From: Strigamia acuminata
Taxonomy: Eukaryota > Arthropoda > Chilopoda > Geophilomorpha > Linotaeniidae
Direction: 5' to 3'
NCBI GenBank assembly: GCA_949358305.1
Contig: OX442324.1
Location: forward strand, 372,001-436,000
DNA length: 64,000 bases
Part shown: positions 29,601 to 40,640 of the stretch, piece by piece
Numbering within the stretch: position 1 is the stretch's first letter
Layout: each line of letters begins with the position of its first letter
Program-made: the position numbers and the translations under genes
The notes under the pieces: model-generated
The model's database searches: none
Seen by the model: only the letters and a program-made list of their open reading frames with translations
What the model was told of the DNA's origin: nothing

Positions 29601-31277
29601 TCTGGAGTGCCAAATGTCCATTGGCTGTGGTTTCACTTTGATCTTTTCGATTTTTCCCCCATTCGAATTATTTTGCCCGTTAGTATCATTTAAATCGCTT
29701 TTCTTAAGATTTGACGCATTTACTAGCGCATTTACGCTCACTTGCTGCTTCGCTGCAGTCTGCACTGCGCCACTCAATGTGTTTAGTAATGCTGCCTTAA
29801 AATCTACTGTTTTTAGTAAAGGATTAATGACACTTTCACTTTTTACAACATTTTTGACCGAATTTCCACCCACCGCTGCACTCTGTTGCGCAGAAGGTGC
29901 AGTTGTGTTCACAATATTGGCCTCTATTTTGCAGTTAACTTTGTACATCCGATCATTAGTTTTATCTGCAACAAGGAAAGGCTCACCAATTCGGTCTCTA
30001 AACATGGTCAACTTTCCATTTTTGATAAAAGTTGTGAAACCAGCTTCATCTGTCCGGCCCAGCGATAAGAGATTTTTCTTAAAATTTGGCGCAAAATACA
30101 CATTTTGCAGTGTGATTTCCCTACATCTGCCTGCATAACAAGATGTAATCAACACGTTTCCAATGCCCTCGATTTTAGACTTCCCTTCCCCCTGCTGGAC
30201 ACTATAGCCGGACAGTGGCTTGAAGGTCACGAACCAACTTCTATTAAATGAAAAGTGATCTGTCGCACCGGTATCTATGTACCAGTGCGGATCAAAGTCG
30301 CAATGTGACATCAAAGACAATGGTGGTGACAAGGTGACTTCCTCTTCAGTTTGGTGAACTGCCGCTGAAAACATTGTCAAGGGCTCATCAAAAATGTCAA
30401 CTTGTCCCAAATTGGCCTTTTTGGTCTTTCCACCACGGCCACGTCCTCGTGCAGTGCCTTTTGCTAGCTGTGCAGAGGTGCCACCTCGTTGGCTTTGCAT
30501 ATTCGCTTGTTGTTTGGGCGGTGACGGGCATTCTCTCGCGAAGTGACCAGTGCCGCCACAGGAAAAACAAGTCCGAGGTGTAAATGGCTGATTTCCGCCT
30601 TTTCCGCGTTGGAATCGCCCTTTTCCAAAGAATGCGCCTGCATTATCAGTGGAATCCTGTGTACGCATACCATAGGAGTCTGAAGCTTCAAATAAACGAT
30701 TATACTCTCCTAATAATCGGTCTTTCACTTTTGCAGGGGTGAAGTCCAAATCCTCCCAGTGATACATTATTTGTTTTATAGTCTCATAAGTTGTAGGGAG
30801 GAAATCCATGTATTGGAATGCAATTTCCTCATCCGTCGGTATTACTTTGACATTCGCGAGTTCCGCGACTTTTCTGTCGACACGGGCCAGAAAACACATC
30901 ATCTCCTCATTGTCCATTAGATGCATTTGCAGGAACTCGCGCCTCAATCTGCCTTTCCGGGCGCGTGTGGTGGGCTGGTAAGCATCTCGGATTGCTTCCC
31001 ACGCTCCTTTAGAAGTATCTTTGGCAACGGCCACGAGCTGTTGCGCTTCTTCGCAACTCAAGCATATCGTGGACCATGCTCGCTTCTCACGCACTCTAAA
31101 ATCCCGTTTCTCTTTGGCTGTGGCGTTGGGACCCGGCGCGGTCTCGTCGCCCGTCACGTGGTCCCACACGCCTTGCTGGGATAACAACAACTTCGCACCA
31201 ATCGCCCATTGTGCATAATTTGTCCCATTTAGTTTTTTGATCGACTTATAATCGTCGCATTTCTCCTCCGACGCCAT
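26604..31277 (-). CDS. Copia-A Gag-Pol polyprotein, copy 1 (intact)
   Basis: A single 1557-codon frame has the Ty1/copia order. Gag is at 1-260 with a CCHC knuckle CFSCGGTGHFAREC (237-250). The protease has DTG at 335-337. The integrase has its HHCC domain at His557, His562, Cys590 and Cys593, and the triad Asp621, Asp684, Glu720 (35 residues between the last two). An acidic Gln/Pro linker lies at 850-945. The reverse transcriptase has YVDD at 1240-1243, and RNase H (VYTDAS, SIMESEF, YADSMPAINYAKN) reaches the end. Having IN before RT defines the copia class. Every catalytic residue I checked is present. Gag and Pol in one frame without a stop or shift is usual for copia, where splicing or proteolysis sets the Gag excess. 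Confidence 0.95.
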   Translation of the reverse strand: MASEEKCDDYKSIKKLNGTNYAQWAIGAKLLLSQQGVWDHVTGDETAPGPNATAKEKRDFRVREKRAWSTICLSCEEAQQLVAVAKDTSKGAWEAIRDAYQPTTRARKGRLRREFLQMHLMDNEEMMCFLARVDRKVAELANVKVIPTDEEIAFQYMDFLPTTYETIKQIMYHWEDLDFTPAKVKDRLLGEYNRLFEASDSYGMRTQDSTDNAGAFFGKGRFQRGKGGNQPFTPRTCFSCGGTGHFARECPSPPKQQANMQSQRGGTSAQLAKGTARGRGRGGKTKKANLGQVDIFDEPLTMFSAAVHQTEEEVTLSPPLSLMSHCDFDPHWYIDTGATDHFSFNRSWFVTFKPLSGYSVQQGEGKSKIEGIGNVLITSCYAGRCREITLQNVYFAPNFKKNLLSLGRTDEAGFTTFIKNGKLTMFRDRIGEPFLVADKTNDRMYKVNCKIEANIVNTTAPSAQQSAAVGGNSVKNVVKSESVINPLLKTVDFKAALLNTLSGAVQTAAKQQVSVNALVNASNLKKSDLNDTNGQNNSNGGKIEKIKVKPQPMDIWHSRMGHFNASGIAKMEISPDIFGVKLSDKELSPCDACSKAKSTRATFSPIPEISTKGILEVIHMDLWGPQPFKSLGGASYYLIIVDDYSRFMWVEIIKNKGDTFERFKRWQTQVERSTGKKVKCIKTDNGGEFVSKKWDDYAASIGLKCIQTNPYSPEMNSVAERANRTIVGGIRAMLFENNFPKGLWAELAVTVVYLKNRFPHASLSGKTPYNLFHNKKMSLRHLRCIGSKVFVHIPSQTRRSKLEERAWPGALVGYAIKTRGYRVWDPKSNQVIASKHVKINENVFWHESVQSNSIPREPDFVAASWDEDSDDEILPAVQQQQVPPVIQQLFQAPKHAIPNPQLVQQAVEPEAVEEIAQAVGGIEEEEEQQVEVRLPNPTLTPPPVRRNPPRGVKLKGDTVKQRAAAPEKLKILDMTQWQRRETVRQSGETAGQVDVIYITPLGDRIRSRIDVVRWCKEENYQYDGGCFDFKATDETVGFAGHASVEPDTFEEAMSNPNKSDWQDAMDDEINIFNDRKVYEEVDKTEGMNLLGTKWIYKIKRDYTGAIKRWRARLVAQGFGQKEGVDFTEIFSPVVNFVLVLIFFCSLVVLQGWRDTHLDIKSAYLYGDLDVPQYINIPKGFRTKENQHKCWRLVKSLYGLHQSGRMWYFKLHERLLEIGFTPVLGLNCVYNYGSDAVLLFYVDDIVLFSRDAFVEQCIIEWIQESFEIVNLGPVTLLLGIHFERKNGDILVHQKSYIAKLVEKYDIDPCHKIKIPVTVGTMIQKVQPGEQINSTFPYRSLVGSLLFIANRTRPDILFSVIVLSQYNETHSNRHVKMLIQVLRYLANTPNYVINLANCKNNNLTVYTDASFALDQDSRRSFGGHIVYLGGVPISWNCRKQSMTSLSIMESEFLAVVDGVREVIWLERLYEADIILCFNRNVPCVYADSMPAINYAKNKIENRANKHIDVKLHFLRDWYEKGVFSIKHVPGELNIADLMTKWLPRPRLCQLCEHIFVAVK

Positions 31278-32384
31278 ATCTAGTCGATTCGTCGCGAAGA
31301 TTACACTTTATCACTAAATAAATCGTCGCACACACCAAATGAAGCACAAAACACACTCTTTACGCTTTTATAAATGGCGTAAACCCCCAAAAGGTTTAGG
31401 CGAAAAATTATACAGTCTCCCTTGGACAAATCTCACTAAGTGAGATGCAAAACTTTACGTAGTATCTCCCGAGTTCCGACCGGACTCCTAGGACCGCGGG
31501 ACACTCGGTGGCCAGAGAAAGCCTACGCAAAAATACAATTCCACTACGCGACTGCGTAAAGGGTGGAAAGGATACTACAAGACCCCCAAACAAAACCTTA
31601 AACTTATTAACAATGAATTTCGACAACTTAAAACTAAATAATAGTTGGCAAGGTGAAAATCCGTTGTTTTGCGGGTTGGTTTGCGTCGCAAAAATTCCCT
31701 CGTTGATCCCACGTCGTGAAATCGATGCACGTCGACTCAACGTGCTCGTCCGCACCTTCGTAGGATGTGCTCCGTGCACAAAACCTCGGGAAAATGCCAG
31801 CGCGTACGTTTAACCCGCTAACTGGTCTTCTAGGTGCTCAAATAGCTGATGCCTGTGTGCAAATTTATGCCCACACAGGTCCTTACGTTGAAAATTATTC
31901 TCACACGTCGTTTTTCGTCTGCTTTGACGAAAAATCCGGCCGCCGTCGAAAAATCGATTCGCACGATGACTTCCGTGTTGATTTTCAACGAAAAACGGTC
32001 CAAAAATTACGTCGTTTCGACGTATTCTTTGTTGAATCGTGATGAGAGCGTGTGTCGATCCGTACACACGATTCTCTGCTGGCTTCACGGCCGTACGCGA
32101 TGAAGTCAAAAAAAATGGCGCCGCAGAAGAAAAATCTTCTTTATATCGGCAAATGTGCTTATTTCGCACGAAAAAACGACAATTCTCACACTGTTTTGTT
32201 CCAAATTCGTTGGCGAATTGCCCGCACACGTTGTCAAAGCTCGTCCGCTTTGCTAAAATCCCGAAAACGGCGATACGTCTCTGCGACGATACCGACGAAG
32301 TCGCGATGTCCGTTCCTTCACAAAAATCGCCGCCAATTCATCACAAACGGTTGGCCGCGTCGTCAACCATCCTCTGCTACCAAA
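31278..32384 (-). other. Copia-A copy 1 leader with primer site
   Basis: This 1.1-kb region lies between LTR and gag, long for copia. On the element strand it starts with TTTGGTAGCAGAGGATGG (32384-32367), a typical TGGTAGCAGAG primer site for initiator tRNA-Met. It is rich in CG words and open in several frames on both strands. A sense frame of about 180 codons without ATG contains VCGQFANEFGTKQCENC. A TATAAAAG box lies about 95 nt before the gag ATG. Confidence 0.7.
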
Positions 32385-32850
32385 TGATGAGATTGTAGGC
32401 GCCGGACATCAGGAAAATAGAGCTGAGACATGATTTAATGGGTGCGGGAACTCGCATTGCGCGACCGCCATCTTTAATCGTCACGAACCACAGTAAAAAC
32501 GACTGCTTTGAGGCTAGCCGCCCTCAAAGTATGAATACAAGCTTACAATAGAACAAATCATTGTTAGCAAGCAATGATTTGTCCTTTACATGATAAACAA
32601 TAAGGGAGGAGCAAATAAGCGATAAACAACTCAAAAGCAATGGAAAAACTAAACGAATATTGCTCATTTGAGCGGACGACGAGAAGGCACATCTTTACAA
32701 GTAAATAAACTAGTTGCGGCACATAACAAGCAGGGTAAAAAATCAGGATCAACTAGTTTAACTAAGTCACAGCAAAGTAAAGACATGCACGTTGCATTTA
32801 GCCATAAATATGCAACTAATAAATCTCAAACAGTTGGGCATATCCCAACA
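32385..32850 (-). repeat. Copia-A copy 1, 5' LTR
   Basis: This 466-bp LTR starts TGTTGGGATATGCCC (32850) and ends CAATCTCATCA (32385) on the minus strand, directly before the primer site. Beyond its start lies the end of another copia-A copy, so it also serves as the 3' LTR of that remnant. Confidence 0.9.
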
Positions 32851-32867
32851 AATCCCCCTTTGCGCAA

Positions 32868-33450
32868 CTATTTGACTGCAACAAAAATATGCTCACAGAG
32901 CTGACATAATCTGGGGCGCGGCAACCATTTTGTCATCAAATCCGCGATGTTCAATTCGCCAGGCACATGTTTAATACTAAACACGCCTTTTTCATACCAA
33001 TCACGAAGAAAGTGCAATTTAACATCTATATGTTTATTTGCACGGTTCTCGATCTTGTTTTTCGCATAATTGATTGCCGGCATGCTATCGGCGTAGACGC
33101 AAGGGACATTTCGGTTGAAACACAAGATGATATCGGCTTCGTACAGGCGTTCAAGCCATATCACTTCTCTCACGCCATCGACAACTGCGAGAAATTCGCT
33201 TTCCATTATACTCAATGAAGTCATGGATTGTTTTCGACAATTCCATGAAATCGGAACCCCTCCTAAATAAACTATGTGGCCACCAAAGCTTCTCCTACTG
33301 TCTTGATCCAAGGCAAAGGACGCGTCGGTGTAAACCGTTAAATTATTGTTCTTACAATTTGCCAGGTTGATAACATAGTTGGGGGTATTCGCCAGATATC
33401 TCAACACTTGTATTAGCATTTTAACATGCCTGTTAGAATGGGTCTCATTG
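32868..33450 (-). pseudogene. Copia-A pol remnant (last ~194 codons)
   Basis: This is the RNase H end of the polyprotein, identical to the end of copy 1, cut at ETHSNRHVKML where unrelated sequence begins at about 33451. It shares the LTR at 32385-32850 with copy 1. Confidence 0.9.
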
Positions 33451-33857
33451 TCCGTTTCCCCATGCATTTCTGGATAGGCATGGCAGATATGTGTGTTGGC
33501 ATCCTTTGGATACCCGTGTAGCGCATATTAATGCTACTCTTGTGTGTTAACACACATATTCTATGTTTCTTGTGTCGTCTGCTTGAGAGAGCGATAAATG
33601 TTGTTTTCCGTGTTGTTTATCGGTTAATTATGCCTAGGTTAACAATTACTTATATTGTAAAGAACAAATCAATGCTTGTTGCTATTGATTTGTCCTATTG
33701 TCATATTTTGTACGGTTTGAGACCAATTAGCCTCAAACCCAGTTGCTTTTATGCTTTCATGTGATTAAAACATGGCGGGCGCGAAGTGCGAGCTCCCCGC
33801 ACATTTTAAGCTGGTTTCAACTCCTTTCCGATGTTTCCTGGCCTCCACGGACTTATC
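33451..33857 (+). repeat. Copia-B-type LTR (plus strand, left end uncertain)
   Basis: It ends CACGGACTTATCA followed by AATGGTAGCAGAGG, the same primer-site context as family A. Its body aligns loosely with the A LTR and shares two stem-loops (33662-33695 and 33713-33739). Confidence 0.7.
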
Positions 33858-34680
33858 AAATGGTAGCAGAGGTCTCACGATCGGGCCAACAGGTTATTGA
33901 CGAGTTCGTGAGGTTTTTCGGGCGAAAACGAACGTTGGAAGTTCGTCGCAGATCGTCGCCGAGACGTATCGCCGAAAACCGGAATTTTTCGCGAAGGACA
34001 GCCGTGACGACGTGTGCGGACAATTCTACAGTGAATTTGGAGCAAAACGGTGTAAGGAACATTGCATTTCGTTTATTTTTCGCCGATATAACCGAGTTTT
34101 TCTCGGGCGGCGCCATTTTTGTTTGCGAAGTTAGCGTGTCTACGAGTGTGTACGGAACGACACACGCACGCCCAACGTTTCGACGAACGAATACGTCGAT
34201 TAGCCGCCGCATTTGGTGTCTTTCCAGCGTGGGAACGTCTGGAAACCGTCATTTTGCGAAGAAATCGTCGCGAATCGACGATTGTTGCACCGGCAGCCAT
34301 TTTCGTTGGATTTTTCGTCAAGAACGACGAGATTCAACTCGCGAATTTAATCCGGCGATCACCGAGAAGTCCTGCACACGATAAGCGTGTGTGCAGGCGG
34401 TTATTTCCGTGCTTCGCATCCAGGAAAGCGGGTACGAAGGCGTGGACGTACGCAACATCGATTTTGGCCGATACACGGAAGTGTGTACGCGGTCTGCACG
34501 TCAGCCCAGTTCCGTGCGAAGACAACGTGAAGCCGACGTTTACTGCAACGTGGGAACCAATTACGACGCAAGGATCCCGTAATTGGCCAACTTCACATCT
34601 GAAAAGTGTATTTTAGTTGCTATTTTCGTGAAACTCTGTTAATTCTTAAGGTTTTTGTTTTGGGGTCCTTTTGTTTATTC
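33858..34680 (+). other. Copia-B-type leader (plus strand)
   Basis: It aligns base by base, with substitutions, to the copia-A leader: both have GAGACGTATCGCCG, GGCGGCGCCAT and GTGTACGGA..GACACACGC in the same order, and both end with a TTTGGGG-type segment. It is joined at about 34680 to the inverted copia-B pol, so it has lost its own gag. Confidence 0.7.
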
Positions 34681-37600
34681 TGCCCGTCAATCATCACTTC
34701 CGCGTCAAATATGCGTTCTAACCAAATTATCTCCTTCACACCGTCCACAACCGCCAAGAATTCGCTTTCCATAATGGAAAGAGCGGTAATGGTCTGCTTA
34801 TGGCAGTTCCAGGAGACGGGGACACCACCCAGATAGATAATGTGCCCGCCAAAACTTCGGCGCTTGTCTTGGTCCAGCGCGTAAGACGCATCTGTGTAAA
34901 CAGTTAACTTGTCACTTTGACAGTTCCCAAGATTAATGGAGAAATTCGGCGTATTAGCCAGGTAACGCAACACTTGAAGCAGCATGTTTACGTGTCGTGT
35001 CGAGTGAGTCTCGTTGTATTGAGACAATACAATTACAGAAAACAAGATATCGGGTCTTGTGCGACTTGCGATGAAGAGCAAACTTCCGACAAGAGACCGA
35101 TATGGAAAACTCGAATTAACACGTTCTCCCGTTTGGACTTTTTGGATCATAGTGCCGGGCGTGCCAGGCACTCTAACACGGTGAGATGGGTCAATACCGT
35201 ATTGCTTGCAGAGCTTCGCAATATAGGTGCGTTGATGAATGAGGATATTCCCCCCGTCCCTACAAAACTCAATCCCTAATAAAAGGGTGACGGGGCCCAA
35301 ATTGACAATCTCAAAGGATTGTTGAATCCATTCTAAAACGCACTCTTCTGCCAACTCATCCCTCGAAAATAATACAATATCGTCGACGTAAAAGATGAGT
35401 ATGGCGTCCGAACCCAAGCTATACACACAGTTAAGACCCAAAACCGGTTCAAAACCTATTTCAATCAGCTGGTCGTGTAAGCGCTGGTACCACATACGAC
35501 CAGACTGATGAAGCCCATAGAGAGATTTTCTCAACTCCCAACATTTGTGTTGGTTTTCAGGTGTTCGATATCCCTTGGGGATGTTGATGTACTGCACCTC
35601 ATCGAGGTCCCCATATAGATATGCGGCCTTGATGTCAAGGTGTAAGTCACGCCAGCTCCTTAATACTACAAGAGTACAAAAGAACATCATGACCAACACA
35701 AGGTTGACTACGGGGGAGAAGACCTCCGTAAAGTCAATGCCGGGCTTCTGCTTGAACCCTTGTGCAACAAGACGAGCACGATATCTGCTAATCGCACCCG
35801 TATGATCCCTTTTGAGTTTATAAATCCACTTTGATCCTAGCAAGGTTTTATCCTTGACTTCACTTTTGTCAACCTCGACATACACCTCTCGTTCTTTAAA
35901 GATGTCGATTTCGTCCTCCATTGCCCTTTCCCAATCAGGTTTCCCAACACCTGTCACAGCCTCTTCGTAGGTGTCAGGCTCTACAGAGCAGCAACCAGCA
36001 AAACCGACATTGATGTCTTTGAAGTTGAACAATTCCGAGATATACTCGTATCCCTCGTCCCGACACCACCGCACAACTTCAACACGACTTCGAATTCTGT
36101 CATGCTTTGGTGAAATGTAATAAACATCAACCTGTCCAGCCGTTGCGCCTGATTTTCGCACAGACTGCCGTCTTTGCCATTTAGACATGTCCAACGGCAA
36201 TAACCCACCAGCTGGAACTGTGCGTTCCCCTGTATCCTTTCCTTTTCGTGGGGGATTACGACGCACAGGTGTAGGTGACGTTCGGGGGGATAGTTGAGGA
36301 CTCGCATCAGGATCCTCAATTTCATCCTCGTCATCGGGGTAAATACTGAAGAAATTCTCATCGTCCCCCTTTGCCCCACCAATTTCATCAACATTTGCAT
36401 CTCTAAGGACATCTTGCACTATATCCTCGATGACATCTTCCACGACACCAGCGTTCTCAACTTGTTCAGGTGCCTTTTCGGGCGCAGGTTCCTGAATTGG
36501 GGGTGGGGGAACCACTGCTTCCGGTAGGGGGCCACCATGAACGCTGTCGTCGTCTGACGAGGAGCCATCCTCGTTTGAAGAATCAGACACGCTGTCGAAA
36601 TATGAGGGGCTCGAGGGAGGAATTTTCAAATTTTCATACCAAAAATTCTGTTCCAATATTTTGACATGTTTCGAGAGGAACACTTGGTTCCGTTTCGGGT
36701 CCCAAATTCGATACCCACGGGTGGAAGCCGCATAACCAATTAATGCCCCTGCCCACGCCCTTTCTTTCAATTTCCCACCCCTTGTCTGGGAAGGAATGTG
36801 GACATATGTCAATGCCCCAATGCATTTGACATGACGCAGGGACAATTTCTTATTGTAAAACACATTGTAAGGTGTTTTCCCTCCTAATCCCGTGTGTGGG
36901 AATCGATTTTTCAAATAAACGACAGAAACTGCAAGTTCTGCCCACAAAGTTGGGGAAAAATTATTCTCAAAAAGAAAAGCCCGGATTCCATTAAGAATGG
37001 TGCGGTTCGCTCGCTCAGCAACCGAATTCATCTCGGGGCTGTATGTATTCGTCCTCATACATTTCAACCCAATGCTGTCAGTATAAGCATTCCATTGTTT
37101 CGATATGAATTCCCCACCATTGTCAGTTTTAATGGCTTTGACCTTTTTAGAAGTAAGCCGTTCAATTTCCGTCAACCACTTCTTGAAATGACCCAAAACT
37201 TCATCTTTCGTTTTCATGATGATAATCCACATCAGTCGGGAGAAATCATCAACCATAATTAGGTAATAAAATGCCCCACCAATGCTCTTAACCGGTGAGG
37301 GCCCCCAAACATCTAAGTGAACAATTTCCAAAATCCCTTTAGTGGAGATATTAATAATGGGAGGAAAGCTTGCACGTGTGCTTTTCGCCCTCGAACAAGC
37401 ATCGCAAGCCGACAATTCATTGTTGGAAAGTTTCAGCCCAAATACTTCATCGGATTTCTCCAACAATGCAATCCCTTTCGCATTAAGGTGCCCAAAACGT
37501 GAATGCCAAACATCCATCGTTTGAGGTTTGTCAGGCTTAATAAGAGCCTTATTCCCACCATTATCTTTCAAACTGTTTTGCACACCTTGTTTGGAAATCT

Positions 37601-38522
37601 TCGCAGTCTTTGATTTATTCCCATTGTTGACTACCAGGCCAGTGTGTGTGTTATTCAAAACGTTCAATTTCTGTTTCGGACTCGCATTATTCGCAACGAT
37701 CGCTGGCGCATTGTTCGCAGCAGTCACTTGCCCCATATTCGCAATTGCAGGTTTCCCTGTCTTACTCAAATTTTGGGTTAATGCAGTCTTAAAATCTAAA
37801 TGAGTTAGTAATGAATTAACAATTTCTTCACCCTTTAAAGGTGGACTAGGCTCCACTGCCGCATTCTGTTGCGCAGGTAATGCAGCAGCGTTAACAATGT
37901 GTGCAGTATTCACTTGACAATTGACTTTATACATTCTATCACTCGTACGTGTCGCAGTGATAGAAGGCGCATCAATACTGTCATGAAAAATGGACATTTT
38001 TCCATTCTTTACAAATGTGGTAGCCCCAGCTTCATCTGCACGACCTAATGAAATCAGATTCTTTCTGAAGTTTGGAGCGTAGAAGACATTTTTCAATTGT
38101 AATTCCCGTTTCTTTTGTCCATAAAAAGATATTAATGTCACAGTCCCGATGCCCTCGATTTTCGACTTTCCTTCGCCCTGCTGGACGCTGTAACCAGTTA
38201 ATGGTTTGAAGTCGGAGAACCAGGACTTGTTGAACGAGAAATGGTCTGTCGCTCCTGTATCGACGTACCATTGCGAATCAAAGTTCGCATGTGACACCAG
38301 CGATACGACAGGAGGTTGCTCTTGATTCGAAATCGCTGCGGAGAAGTAAGAGATGGGGACGTCATCAAAAATATTCATTTGGGTGACGGCGGCCTTTTGC
38401 CGGCCTTTTCCACGTGATTTTCCTCGTGGATTGCCCCTAAACTGTCCTGTTGATCCGCCTCTGACAGATGCGTTTCTGTGCGACACCTTAGGTGTATAGG
38501 ATCGCGAGTGAAAGTTTCTCAT
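34681..38522 (-). pseudogene. Copia-B polyprotein, truncated at both ends
   Basis: The frame is open for 1300 codons. It lacks the Gag N-terminus and zinc knuckle and begins in the basic linker before the protease. The protease DTG (WYVDTGATDHFSF), the integrase (HHCC; WGP, KTDNGGEF and VAERANRTI motifs), an acidic linker and the reverse transcriptase (FYVDDIVLFS) are intact. RNase H is cut after IIWLERIFDAEV, so the last part with the final catalytic residues is missing and the frame ends in foreign sequence. It is clearly related to but distinct from family A. The open frame without selection suggests recent truncation. Confidence 0.9.
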
Positions 38523-39860
38523 GTCAAAAATGAGGACAAGTGTTCCTGGGTGGGTGCCTTAGTAGGATATTCCAGATTTAATAGGAAATACCGGGCCTGG
38601 AACCCGAAGAGAAACAGAATATTTCAGGCCTATAATGTTAAAATACATGAGTGGAGTTATTGGCACGAGGGGGAATTAAAAACCTCTCTTGAAATTTCCA
38701 ACATTGAGAGTTGCATTGAGAGTTTGGAAGCTGAAATTCCATCGAAGGTTGGGGTGCCAATATCCCCTCATCAGGAAGTCCCCTCAACATTAGACTTGTT
38801 GAAATTAGGTGAAAAAGTCGACATTAACAAGTGTGAAAGTATTGAAAACGAGGGAGAACATTTAGGAAATGATGAAGAGTTTTATGAAAGCCTCACCTAT
38901 GAACAAGAGTCTTCCTCCTTAGCGAATACAGTGGAAAATAAAATTTTCCCATCATTAAGTGAGAGGGGGATGATTGAGACAGAGGGGGAGATTAAAAAGA
39001 AACCGAAAGAATTGGAACGGGAACAGAATTTCAGCAATAAGGAAATTGATTCGCCATTCAAAATTCCTCCAAGTCCAATGACTGATTTGGTCAATTCGAA
39101 CAGATGTGGGACTATCAACACCGAGGGGGAACACTTAAAAATATTTGCCACAAGTGATGAAAAGATTTACGAGAGGTTCACTTGTGAACAGGAATCTTCC
39201 ACTTTAGTGGACACAGTGGAGGATGAAATTTCCCCATCGTCAAGCGAGGGTAAAATGTTCGAGACAGAGGGGGAGTTTAAAAGGGCTGAAGAATCGAAAC
39301 AAGAAGGGAAATTTAGTGATAAGGAAATTGATTTGCTAATAGAAGTTCCTCCAGAGTTAACACATGGGGTTGGCGTGAATAATTCCGAGGTTATTGCAAA
39401 CGGAAGTGGAAGATTGGAACTGTTTACATTGGAATTTGAGCCCAAGTCTGATGAAGGGTTTGAACAGGTCGATCCCATGAAAGTTTGTGAGATTTCTTCA
39501 ACGTCACTGGAAGATGACATTTCTCCAACATCGATAGAGACATTGATAAATGTGAGTGAAAACAGATCTATTGGAATAGAGGGGGAATGTGAAAAAACAA
39601 AAAGACGTAAGAAAAGGTGTAAGAAAAGCAAGAATGCTCCGTTAATGGAAACAAAGGACGATGAGTATCAACTAACGATTAGTGAATCAATATGGAATAA
39701 TGATGAAATAACTGAAATAGAGCGGTGTTTAAGTTTCATGACTGGAAATGATATGGGTGTAAGATTTAAACAAGACTTAGACATGAGTATGTGGAGGAGA
39801 CAATCCACAACACACCAAATAGATAATTACACGGAATGGGGTGAACCTGTTGAATACTGA
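38478..39860 (+). pseudogene. Copia-C fragment: integrase end plus acidic repeats
   Basis: The first 65 residues match the end of the copia integrase region (RHLRCIGSRV, then GALVGY and WNPKRNRIF). The rest is an acidic Glu/Ser-rich linker with two clear tandem repeats of about 105 residues (each with EGEHL, EQESS, ETEGE and KEIDS/KEIDL markers) and a third degraded one. A basic KRRKKRCKKSKN patch and a segment like the copia pre-RT motif (LDMSMWRRQS) follow, and then a stop. Reverse transcriptase and RNase H are absent. It may be a deletion derivative. The open 460-codon frame has no ATG at its start. Confidence 0.7.
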
Positions 39861-40640
39861 CCATTATTTAAGATGTAATCATGTTTAATCGGACCAGCTT
39901 TATTTTCTCATTTAGGGAATTGCGGAATAATCGAATGGATGGCTTTGTTGTTTATTCTTTTATTCCGGTGTAACCAAGTACGTTATGGGAGAGAATAACT
40001 TGCAACCCTAGGTAAATGCATTTTTGGGGCGTGATTGGTATATTGCGCAGTGACGGGGTTTTTGCGTATCCAGGTTATTCTTCTTTCAGGTTTAGATCAT
40101 ATGTTGATCAGAGAGGGTATGTAGGGTTTTTTGAGATCAAGCATATGACTAAAGTTTGGGTCGTGCCTTTCCGAATTAGCACGATCACGGCGCAACGTGA
40201 TTCTTATCGTATATTGTCTCGAGATTGAGAGCCGGATGTTTCTGGTTTAATTATTACGCGTGTTATGTTCCCACAGTTGGCTCATGCCTTGCGATAATTA
40301 TCTCGGTTGTCGTCTGCTCGAAAGAGCTTATTGTTTAGTTTGTTTTGGCTGCTTATCGATTGATAATGCATGCTTTTAGAAGACTTTTATGTAAAGGACA
40401 AATCAATGATGATTATCCATTGATTTGTTCTCATGTTTTATGTATCTGACTTGTGAAGAACAAATCACAAGCCAGAATCACTTGTCTTTATGTTTTGGCA
40501 GAATAAAGATGTCTGCCACCACAAGTCTTTAGGTTTGGCAAGTTTGAAAACATGTCTCGCTCATTTGGACTGCACTCACATCGATTATGGCCCAACAATG
40601 GCAGACAGTTGTATAAAACTTGCACTTGAAAACCATGCAA
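39861..40640 (+). repeat. Copia-C-type LTR-like sequence
   Basis: No gene is seen. The two stem-loops seen in the A and B LTRs recur at 40396-40430 and 40449-40472, and a third (TTGGCAGA..TCTGCCA) is near 40495-40520. LTR borders could not be fixed. Confidence 0.5.

Noticed and set aside
29419-30138. 239-codon plus-strand frame opposite copia-A (also in copies 2 and 3)
   Set aside because: Antisense of a well-supported polyprotein, with no motif; repeated only because the element is repeated.
31408-31813. Overlapping 101- and 123-codon frames on both strands of the copia leader
   Set aside because: Both strands are open because of the CG-rich, stop-poor composition; none begins close to a plausible start. 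Only the sense frame with the Cys motif is kept as a finding.
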